Source of the DNA: Cryptomeria japonica
Lineage: Eukaryota > Streptophyta > Pinopsida > Cupressales > Cupressaceae
Assembly: GCF_030272615.1 (NCBI RefSeq)
Contig: NC_081414.1
Span: 1,551,501-1,615,500, forward strand
DNA length: 64,000 nt
Direction: 5' to 3'
A program made the translations under genes and the position numbers. How positions within the stretch are numbered: position 1 is the stretch's first letter; every line of letters starts with the position of its first letter. A model generated the notes under the pieces. It made no database searches. It was not told the DNA's origin and saw nothing but the letters and a program-made list of their open reading frames with translations. Positions 1-9,337 of the stretch are shown one piece after another.

Positions 1-276
1 GTTTGGCTTGGGGTTGGAATCCCTAGCCCTAGTGACGTTCCTCACTTTCTCAATAAGAGAGCTCTGGTGATTTGGTTCTTGTTCTTGGGTAATTTTAAGA
101 CAACTTCAGTTCTGGAGCATTGTCGTCATGCGGCTGAGGGATTTCAGTTCCTCAAATGTTTCTTCGACCTAGAACCTGCCCCTGATATAGATTGCATGAA
201 GGACTTCACCAAGAAGTTGATGAAGGAGCGTCAACTTGAACTTGAGGAGGAAGCTGGTGAAGCTAACGAGCCCTAG
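1..276 (+). CDS. C-terminal end of an unrecognised ORF, cut by the window edge
   Basis: The frame is open from base 1 to a TAG at 274-276, about 91 codons, with no upstream stop, so the 5' end lies outside the window. The last 30 residues are acidic and helical (KKLMKERQLELEEEAGEANE), suggesting a short coiled coil. The middle is hydrophobic (VIWFLFLGNF). No family is recognised. Given the surroundings it may be the tail of a transposon accessory ORF; a real host exon is possible but unsupported. The sequence after the stop is AT-rich with no clear coding signal. Confidence 0.3.
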   Translation, partial: VWLGVGIPSPSDVPHFLNKRALVIWFLFLGNFKTTSVLEHCRHAAEGFQFLKCFFDLEPAPDIDCMKDFTKKLMKERQLELEEEAGEANEP

Positions 277-1750
277 GTGTTTCTTTTCAGAGAATTCTCC
301 TGTGTTACCTATGTAGTCTCTTTAGTTTCTGTTAAGTTTAAGATATTTTGTTTCAAACAAATGATAATATGTAATGGCTAAGTTAGTTTTGGCTGTGTCG
401 TTGCTTCTTGCTCATTTTACATCTTGACATTGCAAATTGCATTTTGTTGGTAGCACTGGTTCAAGACAGGTGGGGGGTAATAGGATTGGCCACATTTTAG
501 GGGTCCTCTGCCTACTTAATTAACCTGCTAGAGTACTTAATCGACCTGCGCTAATTAATCAGTGAATTAATAAGCCTGCTAGCCCCCCACCAATTATACT
601 TGCTAGAATAACCATCCAATTAATCAGCTTGCTAGAATAACAATTAATCAGGGGCTTGGCTCTGATGGGTTCGTTTGTTGCGAGCTGTAATGGGTTAGCT
701 CTGATCTATTGTAGATTCTAAAAGAAAGAATGGATGGGCTAGGGCTTCCTTTTGCCACTTTTATTTTTCTATTGTTTCCTTGTCAAGTTTCTTTTGGAGC
801 GTCTCTTCTGCAGGTTGAGTTGGTAGTGGGGGATATGTACCCTGTAGAATGTTTATCTATTCATTTTGCCCCTATTATTATAAGGGAATCACTGTTGATA
901 TTTCTGATTTCTGCATACATTTTCCTTCTTGCTGCCTCTGAGAACATTGCTGCATGAGTGGCCAATTGAGCAGCTTCAACAGGGGTAGTGTCTTGAAGCC
1001 TATGTACAATAAGATGTCCTACAATTCTATGGGGGTGCCAATCCATCTGCCGTGATTAATCAAATTGGTGAAGCTGCTGCCCATTAGGGTTTCACATGTT
1101 TTGCTGTAAACTTGGTTTAGATAGGCCTTTTCAGGGATGGTCTGACTTGTTATTTTGGATCTGGGTATGGGCTGGTTGAACCTTTGCATTCTGTATAATC
1201 ACTGTATATTTTGTTTAATATTAATAAAAAAAACTGCTCATTTACTTAAAAAATCAATGATATGCAAACCAACATTCTTGAGCTGCATGGTGTCTTTTTT
1301 AACAAATGAGGCAAACAAGACTTGTCTCTTGCTTACCTTGTTGAATGCCTATTTGAACTCTTTTATTTCCTCCATGGGCTGCCTTGAGCTGGCTGGTTTA
1401 TGCAAGTTTCATGAGGTTGTGATGCTCTACTTCTTCCTTTGGGAAGCTCTCTTCTGTTGGGAGCTGATTTGCAATCCTCTGTAGTGCCTGCCTAAGGTAT
1501 TTCAAAATAAAAAATTGCATCCATCAATTTTCTGCTAGCCTGGAAAAACTGTTCATTGCTGATCATAAAATGGAAGATGTTAGGCGGTGGCAGGCAGACC
1601 TTTTAAACAGGATAGCTGAACCACTAAAGCAGCCAATCCTCTAATAATGTGGCACATTTATTCTTAACACCTGTGATTTCCCTCAAACAAAGACTAAGTG
1701 ATAATTAACTAAAAGTCACAAGGTTTCTGAAGGGTCTTAACGATTGGAGA
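277..1750. other. AT-rich non-coding stretch
   Basis: No supportable gene. Short ORFs on both strands overlap each other and have no recognisable motif. The only visible structure is a cluster of short repeats at 520-655. Confidence 0.5.
520..655. repeat. Short degenerate repeats of AATTAATCAG / TTGCTAGAATAAC
   Basis: The words CTGCTAG or TTGCTAGAATAAC and AATTAATCAG (or a close variant) recur about every 25-45 bases. Copies are imperfect, so this is a decayed simple-repeat cluster rather than a clean satellite. Confidence 0.4.
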
Positions 1751-2185
1751 TATAAGTGGTATATAAAGAGGATAAATCAAAGGGAAAAAGTCATCAATAT
1801 ATGAAGAAATATTATATATTTTTACTTGTGAATTATTCAACCACCGAGGACGAAACCACTCAAAGATTGGATATTTAAGGATGGAAATCCTTAATTTCTC
1901 TTACCAAGTTAGTGGACAAAAACCCCTAACTTCAGATAGAAATTTAGAAAACATTTCAAGATGTTTATACAAGAGAGGAAGCTGCAAAATTGAAGAAAGA
2001 TTACACTAGAATATAAGTTTAATTTTTCAAATTTGTGCTAAATCTTAAAATACAAAGTTTAAAATTATCAAAATTGTATGTTTAAAGTTAATTAATATTT
2101 ATAATTAATTATGCAAGTATTATTATGAGTGTGGACTATTTATTTAAGGCAAAAATAAGGAATATTTAGAAAGGGACATTACAAT
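1751..2185 (+). mobile_element. Candidate LTR remnant (U3/R/U5) ahead of a primer-binding site
   Basis: A TATA box (TATATAAAG, about 1760-1768) is followed some 415 bases later by GGGACATTACA and then a tRNA-iMet type primer-binding site. That is the order expected for an LTR end, U5 and PBS. The 5' boundary was not found and there is no second LTR in the window, so the extent is approximate. The body is very AT-rich. Confidence 0.4.
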
Positions 2186-2197
2186 TGGTATCAAAGC
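2186..2197 (+). promoter_or_regulatory. Primer-binding site, initiator tRNA-Met type
   Basis: TGGTATCAAAGC differs by one base from the common plant retrotransposon primer site TGGTATCAGAGC, which pairs with the 3' end of initiator tRNA-Met. It lies directly after a candidate LTR end. Confidence 0.5.
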
Positions 2198-2229
2198 AGA
2201 ACTTCTGCCAGCCTGCAGATCTAGATTCA

Positions 2230-2743
2230 GTTTATGCAGTGTAGCCAAAGAGACCAAATGGCTTTGGAGAGAGAAAAGAGAAATCTAGAGGCAACATTAC
2301 AGCAGGCTACCCCCCAAATTAGTGCTAGAGGAAAGAATAAGATGAGCAATCGAGAGGTAAAATGAGACAAGGGCAAACAACACAGTTACTCCTTCAAACA
2401 GTTCGGAATAGGAATAATACAATCAGTTCCTTTAGGCCTGCACAAACTAATGGAGGAGATGGTAGTAATTCAGTTTATCTAAAAAATAACAATAGAACTC
2501 CATTGGATCACCACTTAGAATAACACAACCCACATTCTTTGCTAGAGATGACTCACGGGAAGAAGAGCAAATCCTGACAGCACATGGCTTCGTTTAGTGT
2601 ATAGATGCATATTCAAGACTTGAGTCAGATCTTAGAAAACAGATTCCATTTATACAATTTCATAATGCAAGATCAAGAAATATTTCAAGAGGGGAAAAAA
2701 GACAACCCAACAAAGATCTTCAACAAAGGTTAAGTAAGGTGAT
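2230..2743 (+). pseudogene. Decayed gag-like remnant after the PBS
   Basis: Short open stretches in several frames follow the primer site. One piece (about 2355-2513) has a low-complexity, Asn/Arg-rich composition like the linker before a plant gag domain. It ends in a TAA and the frame changes. No zinc knuckle or capsid motif survives. The remnant stops where an unrelated LTR start begins at 2744. Identity as gag rests mainly on position, so confidence is low. Confidence 0.25.
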
Positions 2744-3140
2744 TGTTGTGACGTTTTTACACATCGCCCCATTGCAAATGGGGACCCCCCTTTTTTGCTC
2801 ATAGGTTAGTTCTTTTGCTTAGTTTTCTTAGCTTGGCAGTAGTTTCTTTAGTCATTAACCTTTTGCTTGTGAGAAGATGCAGTGCTTTGATTATCAGGAT
2901 GTGATCAAGTCAGCATGTCCATGTCTTGGACTAGGATGGGCAAACAACCTTCAACTTCTTTTTGTCAAAAATGCTTAAGTATTGGATAGGATTCAAAACT
3001 TCATTGAGCAAGGATTCACAATGCAACCCATAGGTTAAGTCATGGGATAGGTGTTGGTTAACAGATTTGTCCTTCTTAAGCACCTTTTAAAAATGACTCC
3101 CAAATGCCCAAATTGAAAGACAAAAACAAGAACCAACAGT
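2744..3140 (+). mobile_element. 5' fragment of the long TGTTGTGACG-type LTR
   Basis: The start TGTTGTGACGTTTTTAC and the following CCCCATTGCAAATGGGGACC match the first 50 or so bases of the 4-kb LTR at 8869. After that the two copies diverge. No matching 3' end (CGTCAACA) follows, so this is a truncated or badly decayed copy inserted in the gag-like remnant. The right limit is approximate. Confidence 0.5.
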
Positions 3141-3858
3141 TGAGTCACTTGCAATGGTGAGTGCAAGTGCTCTCTGAATTTTGATATGAAGGTACAACTC
3201 CCTTCGTTAGATAAAAATGTATATTTTCTGAATATGCTTTTAATCAGAAAGCAATAAAGGCAACTAACATCTGCTCATAGCCATGACACAGATGCAAATA
3301 GCAGATTTATAATGAAGTGAATGAAGATAAGTAAAACACAGTTTAATTACCCACACCCACGAAAATACCCTTTCCAATAGAATCAAAATGCCTTGGACTC
3401 TGATTGAGTCTCTCTCATGCCTCAAAGGACAAGGGGGATTAGAAAACCCAGGCAAAGAGCTAACAACAAATTTCTTTCCAACATACAAATTATTTCTGAA
3501 ATCAAAGTTTCAGAATTAAATGCATATACACAGTTTGATGTAACAGAAAAGGCAATGAAAGGTAATTACAAGAGAAACAAAGCTCATAGTAACCAAAAGA
3601 AAATATTGACAGATATGTAGATCAACAAATCTTTTTTATTTCGTCAATGCCAAAATGTGTGCTCACAGACTCAACACTTCTGAAAAATAAAATAGTGTCG
3701 TCTAGAAAAATACGCTGCCCTCTCTTTTTAACAACAAAAAAGAAAAAGAATCCCATCTTTTTCCTTTCATTACATATATATAGCCTCTTTTTTTTAAGAG
3801 ACTTGCAGTTATCAATAACTGATTCTTGAAAAGATTATTTATTTCCTTATCACTTAAC
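3141..3858. other. Stretch without a supportable gene
   Basis: ORFs of 60-74 codons occur on both strands but overlap and show no motif. Nothing else is recognisable up to the LINE target-site duplication at 3859. Confidence 0.5.
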
Positions 3859-3873
3859 ATTCCCGTGAATACA

Positions 3874-4035
3874 CACATCTTCCGTGAAGGCAACCAAGTT
3901 GCGGACTTTCTTGCTAATCACGGGATTGCTAAATCTCTGCCAGCTATCTTGTCGCCTGCGAATGCAGTTAACAGAGATCTTCAACAAAGATTATTAGAGG
4001 ACAACGCTCACATCCCAAAGTCGAGAATTGGATGA
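3874..4035 (+). pseudogene. LINE RNase H domain, C-terminal end
   Basis: The frame reads HIFREGNQVADFLANHG immediately after the TSD. This is the C-terminal motif of the plant-type RNase H that closes ORF2 of many plant L1 LINEs: the His, the REGN turn and the last catalytic Asp of AD. About 53 residues remain, ending at TGA 4033-4035. The reverse transcriptase, endonuclease and first part of RNase H are absent because the copy is 5'-truncated. It cannot move by itself. Family assignment follows known RNase H motifs and is strong despite the short length. Confidence 0.8.
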
Positions 4036-4252
4036 TCGGTTGGTCGTTTTTGTTCCAAGGATAAGAGAAGGTACGCTCTTATTCGGCTGTTCATGCGGGC
4101 TGGCAGATGAATCCTCGGCAACCCATCCCACCTTTGATAGCCCGTGAGAGAGAGAAGAAGGGGACTGAAAGGACCTAGAGGGTTCTAGAAACAGTTGATC
4201 TTTTTATAGCTAAGAGAAGCCAGATCAGAGGGGTGCATTCAGAGTAAGCAAG

Positions 4253-4828
4253 ATGGTTCATAGGTTCGGTTTGAGCTGCCTCTGCCGCGAGGAGACGCTG
4301 AAAGCCCAATGCGAACGTCTATTTGATATATACATCGAAGGCCAGAACGCTATACAGGGATTGCTCGATGATGCATTCAGTGAGGAGCGGCACTGGTGCG
4401 ACGACTTTATATACGAGATCATCTTGTGTCTATTGGTGGACGTTTTACCGTCAAAGGAAGCCTGCGTGGAGAAATTGGTGGGCTTCATAAGGGAAGAAGA
4501 TATTGAATCCGTAGGAGGAGTGGTGTTGGAAGTGGAAGAGGAATGGGCTAGCATACTTGGCCCGTATTTCAATCCCCTGGCATTTCTTTCTGATGCGGAG
4601 TGTTCGGACCTCGAGGACGAAATCTGGCTTGCTGCCGAAGCACTCAGAATGAGGAAGGAGGAATTTATGGTGGAGGCATGGGAGGTTTTCAGAGTGGGAG
4701 TCAAGAACATAGATATGGGGCCTTTTAGAAGGATGATGATGAAGCAAGACGGATGGCTGTCGGAAGGGAATGTCGACAAGGTGGCGACCATAGGCATGCG
4801 TGTGGCCACCATTCTTAGGCTTATGTAA
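4253..4828 (+). CDS. Intact 191-codon ORF in the LINE 3' region, function unknown
   Basis: An uninterrupted ORF lies between the RNase H stop and the poly(A) tail of the LINE, in the LINE sense strand. It begins at an ATG in good context (AAGATGG) and stops at TAA 4826-4828, about 120 bp before the A tail. The protein is acidic and mostly helical by composition, with Cys-rich ends near residues 9-20 (LSCLCREETLKAQC) and a basic, Met-rich segment around 155-165 (FRRMMMKQDGW). There are no membrane segments or signal peptide. No family is recognised. Codon use looks like a real coding region (mixed GC and AT third positions, no low complexity). A long antisense ORF covers the same bases but is judged a shadow. 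It may be a third LINE ORF, a captured host exon, or a 3'-transduced sequence. It is the only long intact ORF of this part of the window. Confidence 0.55.
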   Translation: MVHRFGLSCLCREETLKAQCERLFDIYIEGQNAIQGLLDDAFSEERHWCDDFIYEIILCLLVDVLPSKEACVEKLVGFIREEDIESVGGVVLEVEEEWASILGPYFNPLAFLSDAECSDLEDEIWLAAEALRMRKEEFMVEAWEVFRVGVKNIDMGPFRRMMMKQDGWLSEGNVDKVATIGMRVATILRLM

Positions 4829-4980
4829 TAAGCTATATGTAATTTGTAATTTTCTTTGAAGTTTGCTGTGGCTGTTCAGAAAATCTCGTTATGTAAGACT
4901 CTTTTGGATTAATATAGGGCGCTATCCCCATCTAGATAGCACTTGCTAAAAAAAAGAAAAAAAAAATTCCCTTGAATACA

Positions 4981-5495
4981 ATTCTCACCTTAGGGAAATA
5001 AAGCTCAAATATTTTAATACATAATTTCCCTTGCTAGCCTCGGTGAATACTTTTTCACTTATAGGTGAAAATACTTGCCCACTTTCCTTAGTGTTTGAGT
5101 TTATATGAGTAAGAACCCAAGTATCTCCCAATTAATGTGACTGTCATTGACAGTTTTGACAGTGCTGTGCTCTGTTATTCATATCTTATGAACCATACAT
5201 ACTTTTGGAAATCGCTTCGGTGAGGATTTAGAAAATTAGGTTTTTTAAAACATATCAAATATTCTTCGAGATCCAATGGTTGAATTGAGAGTTATGCCCC
5301 CCACACAGAGACTGATTTTTCTGTCTAAAAACAAAAAAACTCAGAAAATCCGTGGTTACAGGTTGCATTGAAGCTTGACATTGAGCCTTAGACAAATCAT
5401 CATTATCAGCTTGTTTGGTAAACCAACATGCTATACTATTTCTTTAAAACATTGAACAACTCATGCCAACGTTATTGGATTATTAAACTCACTAA
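4981..5495. other. Non-coding spacer
   Basis: AT-rich sequence with no ORF of note on either strand and no clear repeat. Confidence 0.5.
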
Positions 5496-5504
5496 ATTTT
5501 TAAC

Positions 5505-5960
5505 TCACACACTCTGAACCTGCATCTGTTTAATCTAATGAATCTCTGAACTCTAAATTTGAAACTCTGAAATTGAACCTGCGAACTCATTGAACTTTGA
5601 ACCCGAACATGAACTTGAACTTGAACTTTGAGCCCGAACTTTGAACTTGAACCCAAACATGAACTTGAACCTGAACTTTGAGCTCGAACTTGAACCTTGA
5701 ACCTTGAACCCGCGGGGTTCAATCAGAAGGTTCAAAATTACAAACTTTGCCCACAATATGCTTCATTAATCACTTTTTCTTCACATTTAGTTGCGCGTTG
5801 AACCTTGAACCTTGAACCAAAAAAGGTTCAAAGTTCAAGTTTAATGACCAAAAATTACAAAGATCTTACACTCATAAAACTAAAGCTGCGATACATCCCC
5901 GTCCAGTTGAACTCGAACTTTGAACTTTGCAGAGGTTCAACCGACAGGTTCAAGTTCAAG
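5505..5960. repeat. GAACTT / GAACCT hexamer-type microsatellite, interrupted
   Basis: GAACTT, GAACCT, GAACCC and TGAAC words run almost without a break from about 5515 to 5720. They reappear at 5797-5835 and 5905-5965. Near 5800-5840 the direction flips: TTGAACCTTGAACC is followed by GGTTCAAAGTTCAAG, so the array can fold on itself. ORFs across it (Phe/Lys/Val/Gln/Ser-rich) are translations of the repeat and not genes. Confidence 0.8.
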
Positions 5961-6005
5961 AAAAACTTCAACAAGACAAAAACCAAGAATTATACGAGGT
6001 AAGAC

Positions 6006-6182
6006 TGTTGTCGGGTAATTAAGCATTAAGGTAAATTGTGTTAGCATTGGCAGTTAACCCGTCGGTTGTCGGAAGTTGGCACCGGGCAACTGACCAGACT
6101 CCTTTATATTGTATTTGTTTCCAGTCTTTGGACATGCTATTGTAGTCAAACATATTGCTATCATTGTATGTACTGGCTTTCC
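6006..6182 (+). mobile_element. Partial left LTR of element A
   Basis: TGTTGTCGGGTAATTAAG through TGTATGTACTGGCTT matches the first two thirds of the full LTR at 14612. At 6176-6183 it joins an inverted gag sequence. The LTR and gag sides share about seven bases (CTGGCTT), so the breakpoint is a microhomology junction. Confidence 0.85.
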
Positions 6183-7135
6183 ATTTTACCCAGCAATTCT
6201 TTCAGCCTCCGACTGTATGCCCGTACTGTCTCCTTGGTACCTTGTTTGGTATTGTATATCTCGGCTACGATTTCATTGTCATCACGGAGCAACCGAAACT
6301 CCTCGAATTCCTTCTGTAGATTGGTCCATGTGGCCACTTTTTGCTTGTCAACATCAGAGTACCAATCTATGGCAACTCCGCGTGACGTGGCTGAGAATTG
6401 CTGTACCCAGTTATTGTGGTCCGTCACTCCGTTGGCGGACCAAATAGTTTCACATGTACAACAGTGCCATATGGGGTCTTCTTTGCCGTCCCCTGTGAAC
6501 TTTGGCAATTTCTATTTACTTGCCATCCCATCGTTGGGTCTCGCTCCTCCGATGCCTTGTGTGCTTGTACTTGGTGCCTCCGCCTCCGCCTCCAACACCT
6601 GATCCTCCACTCGTGGGTCCTCCAGAGAAGGTTGCTGACCCCGAACCAAACAAATTGCCTCCCGTACAATACCCTTGTGCTCCCCCGGCACCTTCAGCCG
6701 TACCGTTACCTTCGGTCGTCTCCCTCCGGTTGTCCTCCGAAATGGACAAGTTCTTTAGTAGGTCTTTGGTAGCGTGGATCAGGTTTAGACTTTGCCTTGT
6801 TTGTTCCACCAACTCTTCATGACTTTTTACCCTACGGTGGTATTCTGGCGAATTGTAGAGTTCTCCTTCGGCACCCTCCGTGACTCCTAGGTTCCCTTCG
6901 GGCAACCCTACGACAGTGTAGAGAGTATAATTCTCTCTGTCTATCTCTGCCTCCGCAACTTCCGTGACACCTTTTGGGTTCTCTGCGAGCAACCCTCAGC
7001 CAGTCGTCCCTTGGCAAGCTGCCTTAGCCTACGCCTTCGTTCTATCTGCTGTCTGATATTCAACGCCCTTTGTGCCACTTCCCATTCGTCACTTTGTATC
7101 TTTTTATTTTTGTCCTTATTTAGTATATTGGGCAT
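6183..7135 (-). pseudogene. gag: gag of element A, inverted and truncated
   Basis: On the minus strand translation begins at ATG 7135 (MPNILNKDKNKK), the same start as in element B (MPNLLNKDRNKK). The frame changes near 6990 and 6515. The middle has a Gly-rich linker. The last part has the Retrotrans_gag capsid core: AIDWYSDVDKQKVATW, then the Leu/Arg-rich helix with ETVRAYSRRLKELLGKMESQ. The product would form the particle shell. The frame ends at the junction with the inverted LTR piece at about 6183, so zinc knuckles and protease are missing. It is non-functional, but clearly homologous to the gag at 30991. Confidence 0.8.
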
Positions 7136-7269
7136 AAATCATTTCCGTACATAGCAAGCACACACCATGTACAAAAAAAACTTATTATTTTCCCTCGTAC
7201 ATAATGTATGTCACTAACATACTCATTACAATGGGGGTGTTCTTATTTATTCTCTCTGACCGTCAGAGT

Positions 7270-7614
7270 TCATGTATTGCGCTCATCTTCTTGGCGCTCC
7301 TTGAATTCTCGTAGAATTTGCTGCCGCCGGTTCTCTCGGTAGATGTCTTCCCTTCGGTTCCAGAGAGCCAAAAATCCTTGTGCCAAAAGGTTAGGCAGTT
7401 CGCTCATCAACCAATTCACAATGAGGCTTACTCTGAGCGAACTCCAGACAACATCTTTTGAGACATCTTCGGCGGTGGCTTCCCTCCGTACGTGTGTTTC
7501 AATTGCCCCCTGTAGGATGCAGGAGAAATCCTTCGTGAGTGTCTTTTCCCCCTTGAACAATTCTTCGGGTTCTCTGTCAGGGTCACTCGTTCCTTCTGGT
7601 AATGGTTGTCCCAT
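7270..7614 (-). CDS. Small leader ORF upstream of gag in element A
   Basis: A 114-residue ORF lies between the PBS and gag of element A (minus strand), starting MGQPLPEGTSDPDREPEEL. It is charged, with a C-terminal basic and acidic helix (NRRQQILREFKERQEDERN). Element B has a shorter ORF at the same place that also starts MG-x-P and is acidic, so the position is conserved. Some plant Gypsy lineages (Tat/Ogre) carry an extra ORF before gag, but no homology to those could be judged by eye. Function unknown. Confidence 0.45.
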   Translation of the reverse strand: MGQPLPEGTSDPDREPEELFKGEKTLTKDFSCILQGAIETHVRREATAEDVSKDVVWSSLRVSLIVNWLMSELPNLLAQGFLALWNRREDIYRENRRQQILREFKERQEDERNT

Positions 7615-7669
7615 TATCTGTGTGCCATGTAGTACGTCCTTTTCCCCGTTGCTCCCAGGTTTTTACTTA

Positions 7670-7682
7670 GGCAATGACGCCA
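7670..7682 (-). promoter_or_regulatory. Primer-binding site of element A, tRNA-Asp type
   Basis: On the minus strand the LTR end CA is followed by TT and TGGCGTCATTGCC. This is one base from the TGGCGCCGTTGCC of element B after allowing for two changes, and close to the complement of the 3' end of plant tRNA-Asp. Confidence 0.65.
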
Positions 7683-7684
7683 AA

Positions 7685-7954
7685 TGTTTTCCCCGTAGGG
7701 TGTCAGGTTAAGACATTGCATAAATGACAGAAGTACACAGAATATATGGAACTCACAAGTGTTCTATTGATTCATAATAAGCCAGTACATACAATGATAG
7801 CAATATGTTTTTGACTACAATAGCACGTCCAAAGACTGGAAACAGAAACAATATAAAGGAGTCTGGTCAGTTACTCGGTGCCAACTACTGACAACCAACG
7901 GGTTAAATGCCGATGCTAACACAATTTACCTTAATGCTTAATTACCCGACAACA
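7685..7954 (-). mobile_element. Full LTR of element A in inverted orientation
   Basis: This 270-bp minus-strand copy runs from TGTTGTCGGG (7954) to GGGGAAAACA (7685) and leads into the PBS. It aligns along its whole length with the plus-strand LTR at 14612-14879, apart from scattered substitutions and a two-base indel. It forms a 175-bp inverted repeat with 6006-6182. Confidence 0.85.
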
Positions 7955-8151
7955 TCATGTAATTACCCGATATCATAGTACGTGAGCATAATTAGGGAAA
8001 GAAGTCGAAACATCCTGCAACCGTACAAGAGCAAAATTTGCCACGCTGTACACACTAAGGCAGCCATACAACCATACCTGATTTGGCGAAAAAGACAGTT
8101 AGGACACTGGGAACGGCTAGCATTTGAACCTCAGGAAACAAAATTCAGTCG

Positions 8152-8868
8152 ATGGAGCAGGCAACTAGAAGGTTGAAGAAATTAGATTGGCAAAGGAGGC
8201 TACAGGAATCCCAGAGAGGACAACACGGAAAGGATTCAATGGGTGACCAGCAGGATGCGAGCCGGGGGAGGGCTGTGGTGCAGGATGCACGCACGCACAA
8301 AGTCACACCAGCCATTGTGACGTTTGAGGGACTAACTGCAGTACGTGCAGACAATGGTGGGAAACGACCCTAACCCTAGCCGATATTGAGGTCAAAGTAG
8401 CCCTTGCCAAAGCACGCGTCCATGACACAGTACAAATGCCCATCTTTTCTATTAAGGAATTTGAACCATGCTTGCGCACTCTAATCAAAACCTATGATCC
8501 AGAGTTGCGTACGTCGTCATTTAAGTTTCAACATACAGATATCATAGTCTCTTTCAATCTGGATGATTTCTAGAGGGTTTTTGGCATCCCGAATAAAGGG
8601 AGAAAGATTGACAAAAATGCAACGACGATGTCCCAAGAATGGAAAACGCAACTGTTAAAATAAATGTGCTAGGATGATTTGACGACAGTCGGCTGGGCAA
8701 GGATTCTAGCACGGCAGGGTAGAGGGTTAAAGAAAACATTGCTGAAACCTGGCATCTGGCAGTGCTTGCTCGATTTGATGCAGAGTCGATTAACTGGCGC
8801 AAGTAGGGCGTCGGATGCAGCGGTACCTATGATTGCACTGATGCAGGGCCTGAAGAAAGGTACGGTAT
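8152..8868 (+). pseudogene. aORF of element A, 5' part
   Basis: A sense-strand accessory ORF in decayed form. From about 8375 one frame reads through ALAKARVHDTVQMPIFSI, then FNLDDF-stop-RVFGIPNKGRKID, and reaches the solo LTR at 8869. The RVFGIP block is like the N-terminal region of plant transposon-associated accessory proteins (PMD or putative plant transposon protein type), but the exact domain is uncertain. Stops at 8572 and near 8660 and a frame change near 8370 disable it. The frame continues exactly across the solo LTR at 12883, since removing the LTR and one GGTAT copy restores phase. Confidence 0.6.
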
Positions 8869-9029
8869 TGTTGTGACGTTTTCATTCATTGCCCCATTGC
8901 AAATGGGGACCCATGTTTTTTGCTTTTTAGGGTTTGTTTTCTAGGTCTTTTAGGGTTTTGTCCGTTGGCCTTTGCATTTTGAGTGTCACCAAGGGGATCA
9001 CATGGATAGCAAGTCCGGCTTGAGTGATG

Positions 9030-9190
9030 TCCTGATCCTGAAATTTGGCTAAGTCTAGAAAGTCCTGATCTTGAAATTTGGCTAAGTCTGAAAGTCTTGA
9101 TCCTGAAATTTGGCTAAGTCTGGAAAGTCCTGATCCTGAAATTTGGCTAAGTCTGAAAGTCCTGATCCTAAAATTTGACTAAGTCTGGAA
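9030..9190 (+). repeat. Five tandem copies of a 32-33 bp unit in the long LTR
   Basis: TCCTGATCCTGAAATTTGGC followed by TAAGTCTGGAAAG repeats five times with alternating 32- and 33-bp spacing and few mismatches. Confidence 0.85.
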
Positions 9191-9337
9191 ACTGAAAAAC
9201 CTCAAAAAAATAGATTTTGCAATATAACTCCTGGAGGTCTGAAACCACTCTCAAACATCCTGAAAGTATATATCACTTATACTTAAATGTTATATTCCAT
9301 AAAAATTATCTTGTCGGAGAGTTCAAAAAGTCAAAAA

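Larger units (their letters stand above)
3874..4965 (+). mobile_element. 5'-truncated LINE (L1-like) with 15-bp TSD
   Basis: The insert is bounded by ATTCCCGTGAATACA at 3859-3873 and ATTCCCTTGAATACA at 4966-4980, a 15-bp target-site duplication with one mismatch. It begins abruptly inside an RNase H coding region, the usual result of incomplete target-primed reverse transcription. It ends in an A-rich tail (4948-4965) after TTGCTAA. The bases before the tail (GGATTAATATAGGG) resemble the ends of plant L1-type LINEs. Length is 1,092 bp. It contains the RNase H C-terminus and, after a 217-bp gap, an intact 191-codon ORF. Confidence 0.85.

Noticed and set aside
861-1046. 61-codon minus-strand ORF with HAAMFSEAARRKMYAEIRNI
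   Set aside because: Looks coding in composition but is short, unsupported by flanking frames and has no known family.
2705-2735. Similarity of AACAAAGATCTTCAACAAAG to 3970-4000 of the LINE (NRDLQQRL)
   Set aside because: About 17 of 20 bases match but nothing around it does, so it is treated as chance or an unresolvable fragment.
4258-4812. 184-codon minus-strand ORF opposite the LINE ORF
   Set aside because: It mirrors the plus ORF almost completely, is Ser-rich with no domain, and runs against the LINE sense strand. The plus frame has the better start context and more natural residue composition.
6066-6822. Plus-strand ORFs (112-178 codons) over element A gag
   Set aside because: Antisense to a recognisable gag capsid domain. 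The Pro-rich stretch is the complement of the gag Gly-rich linker.
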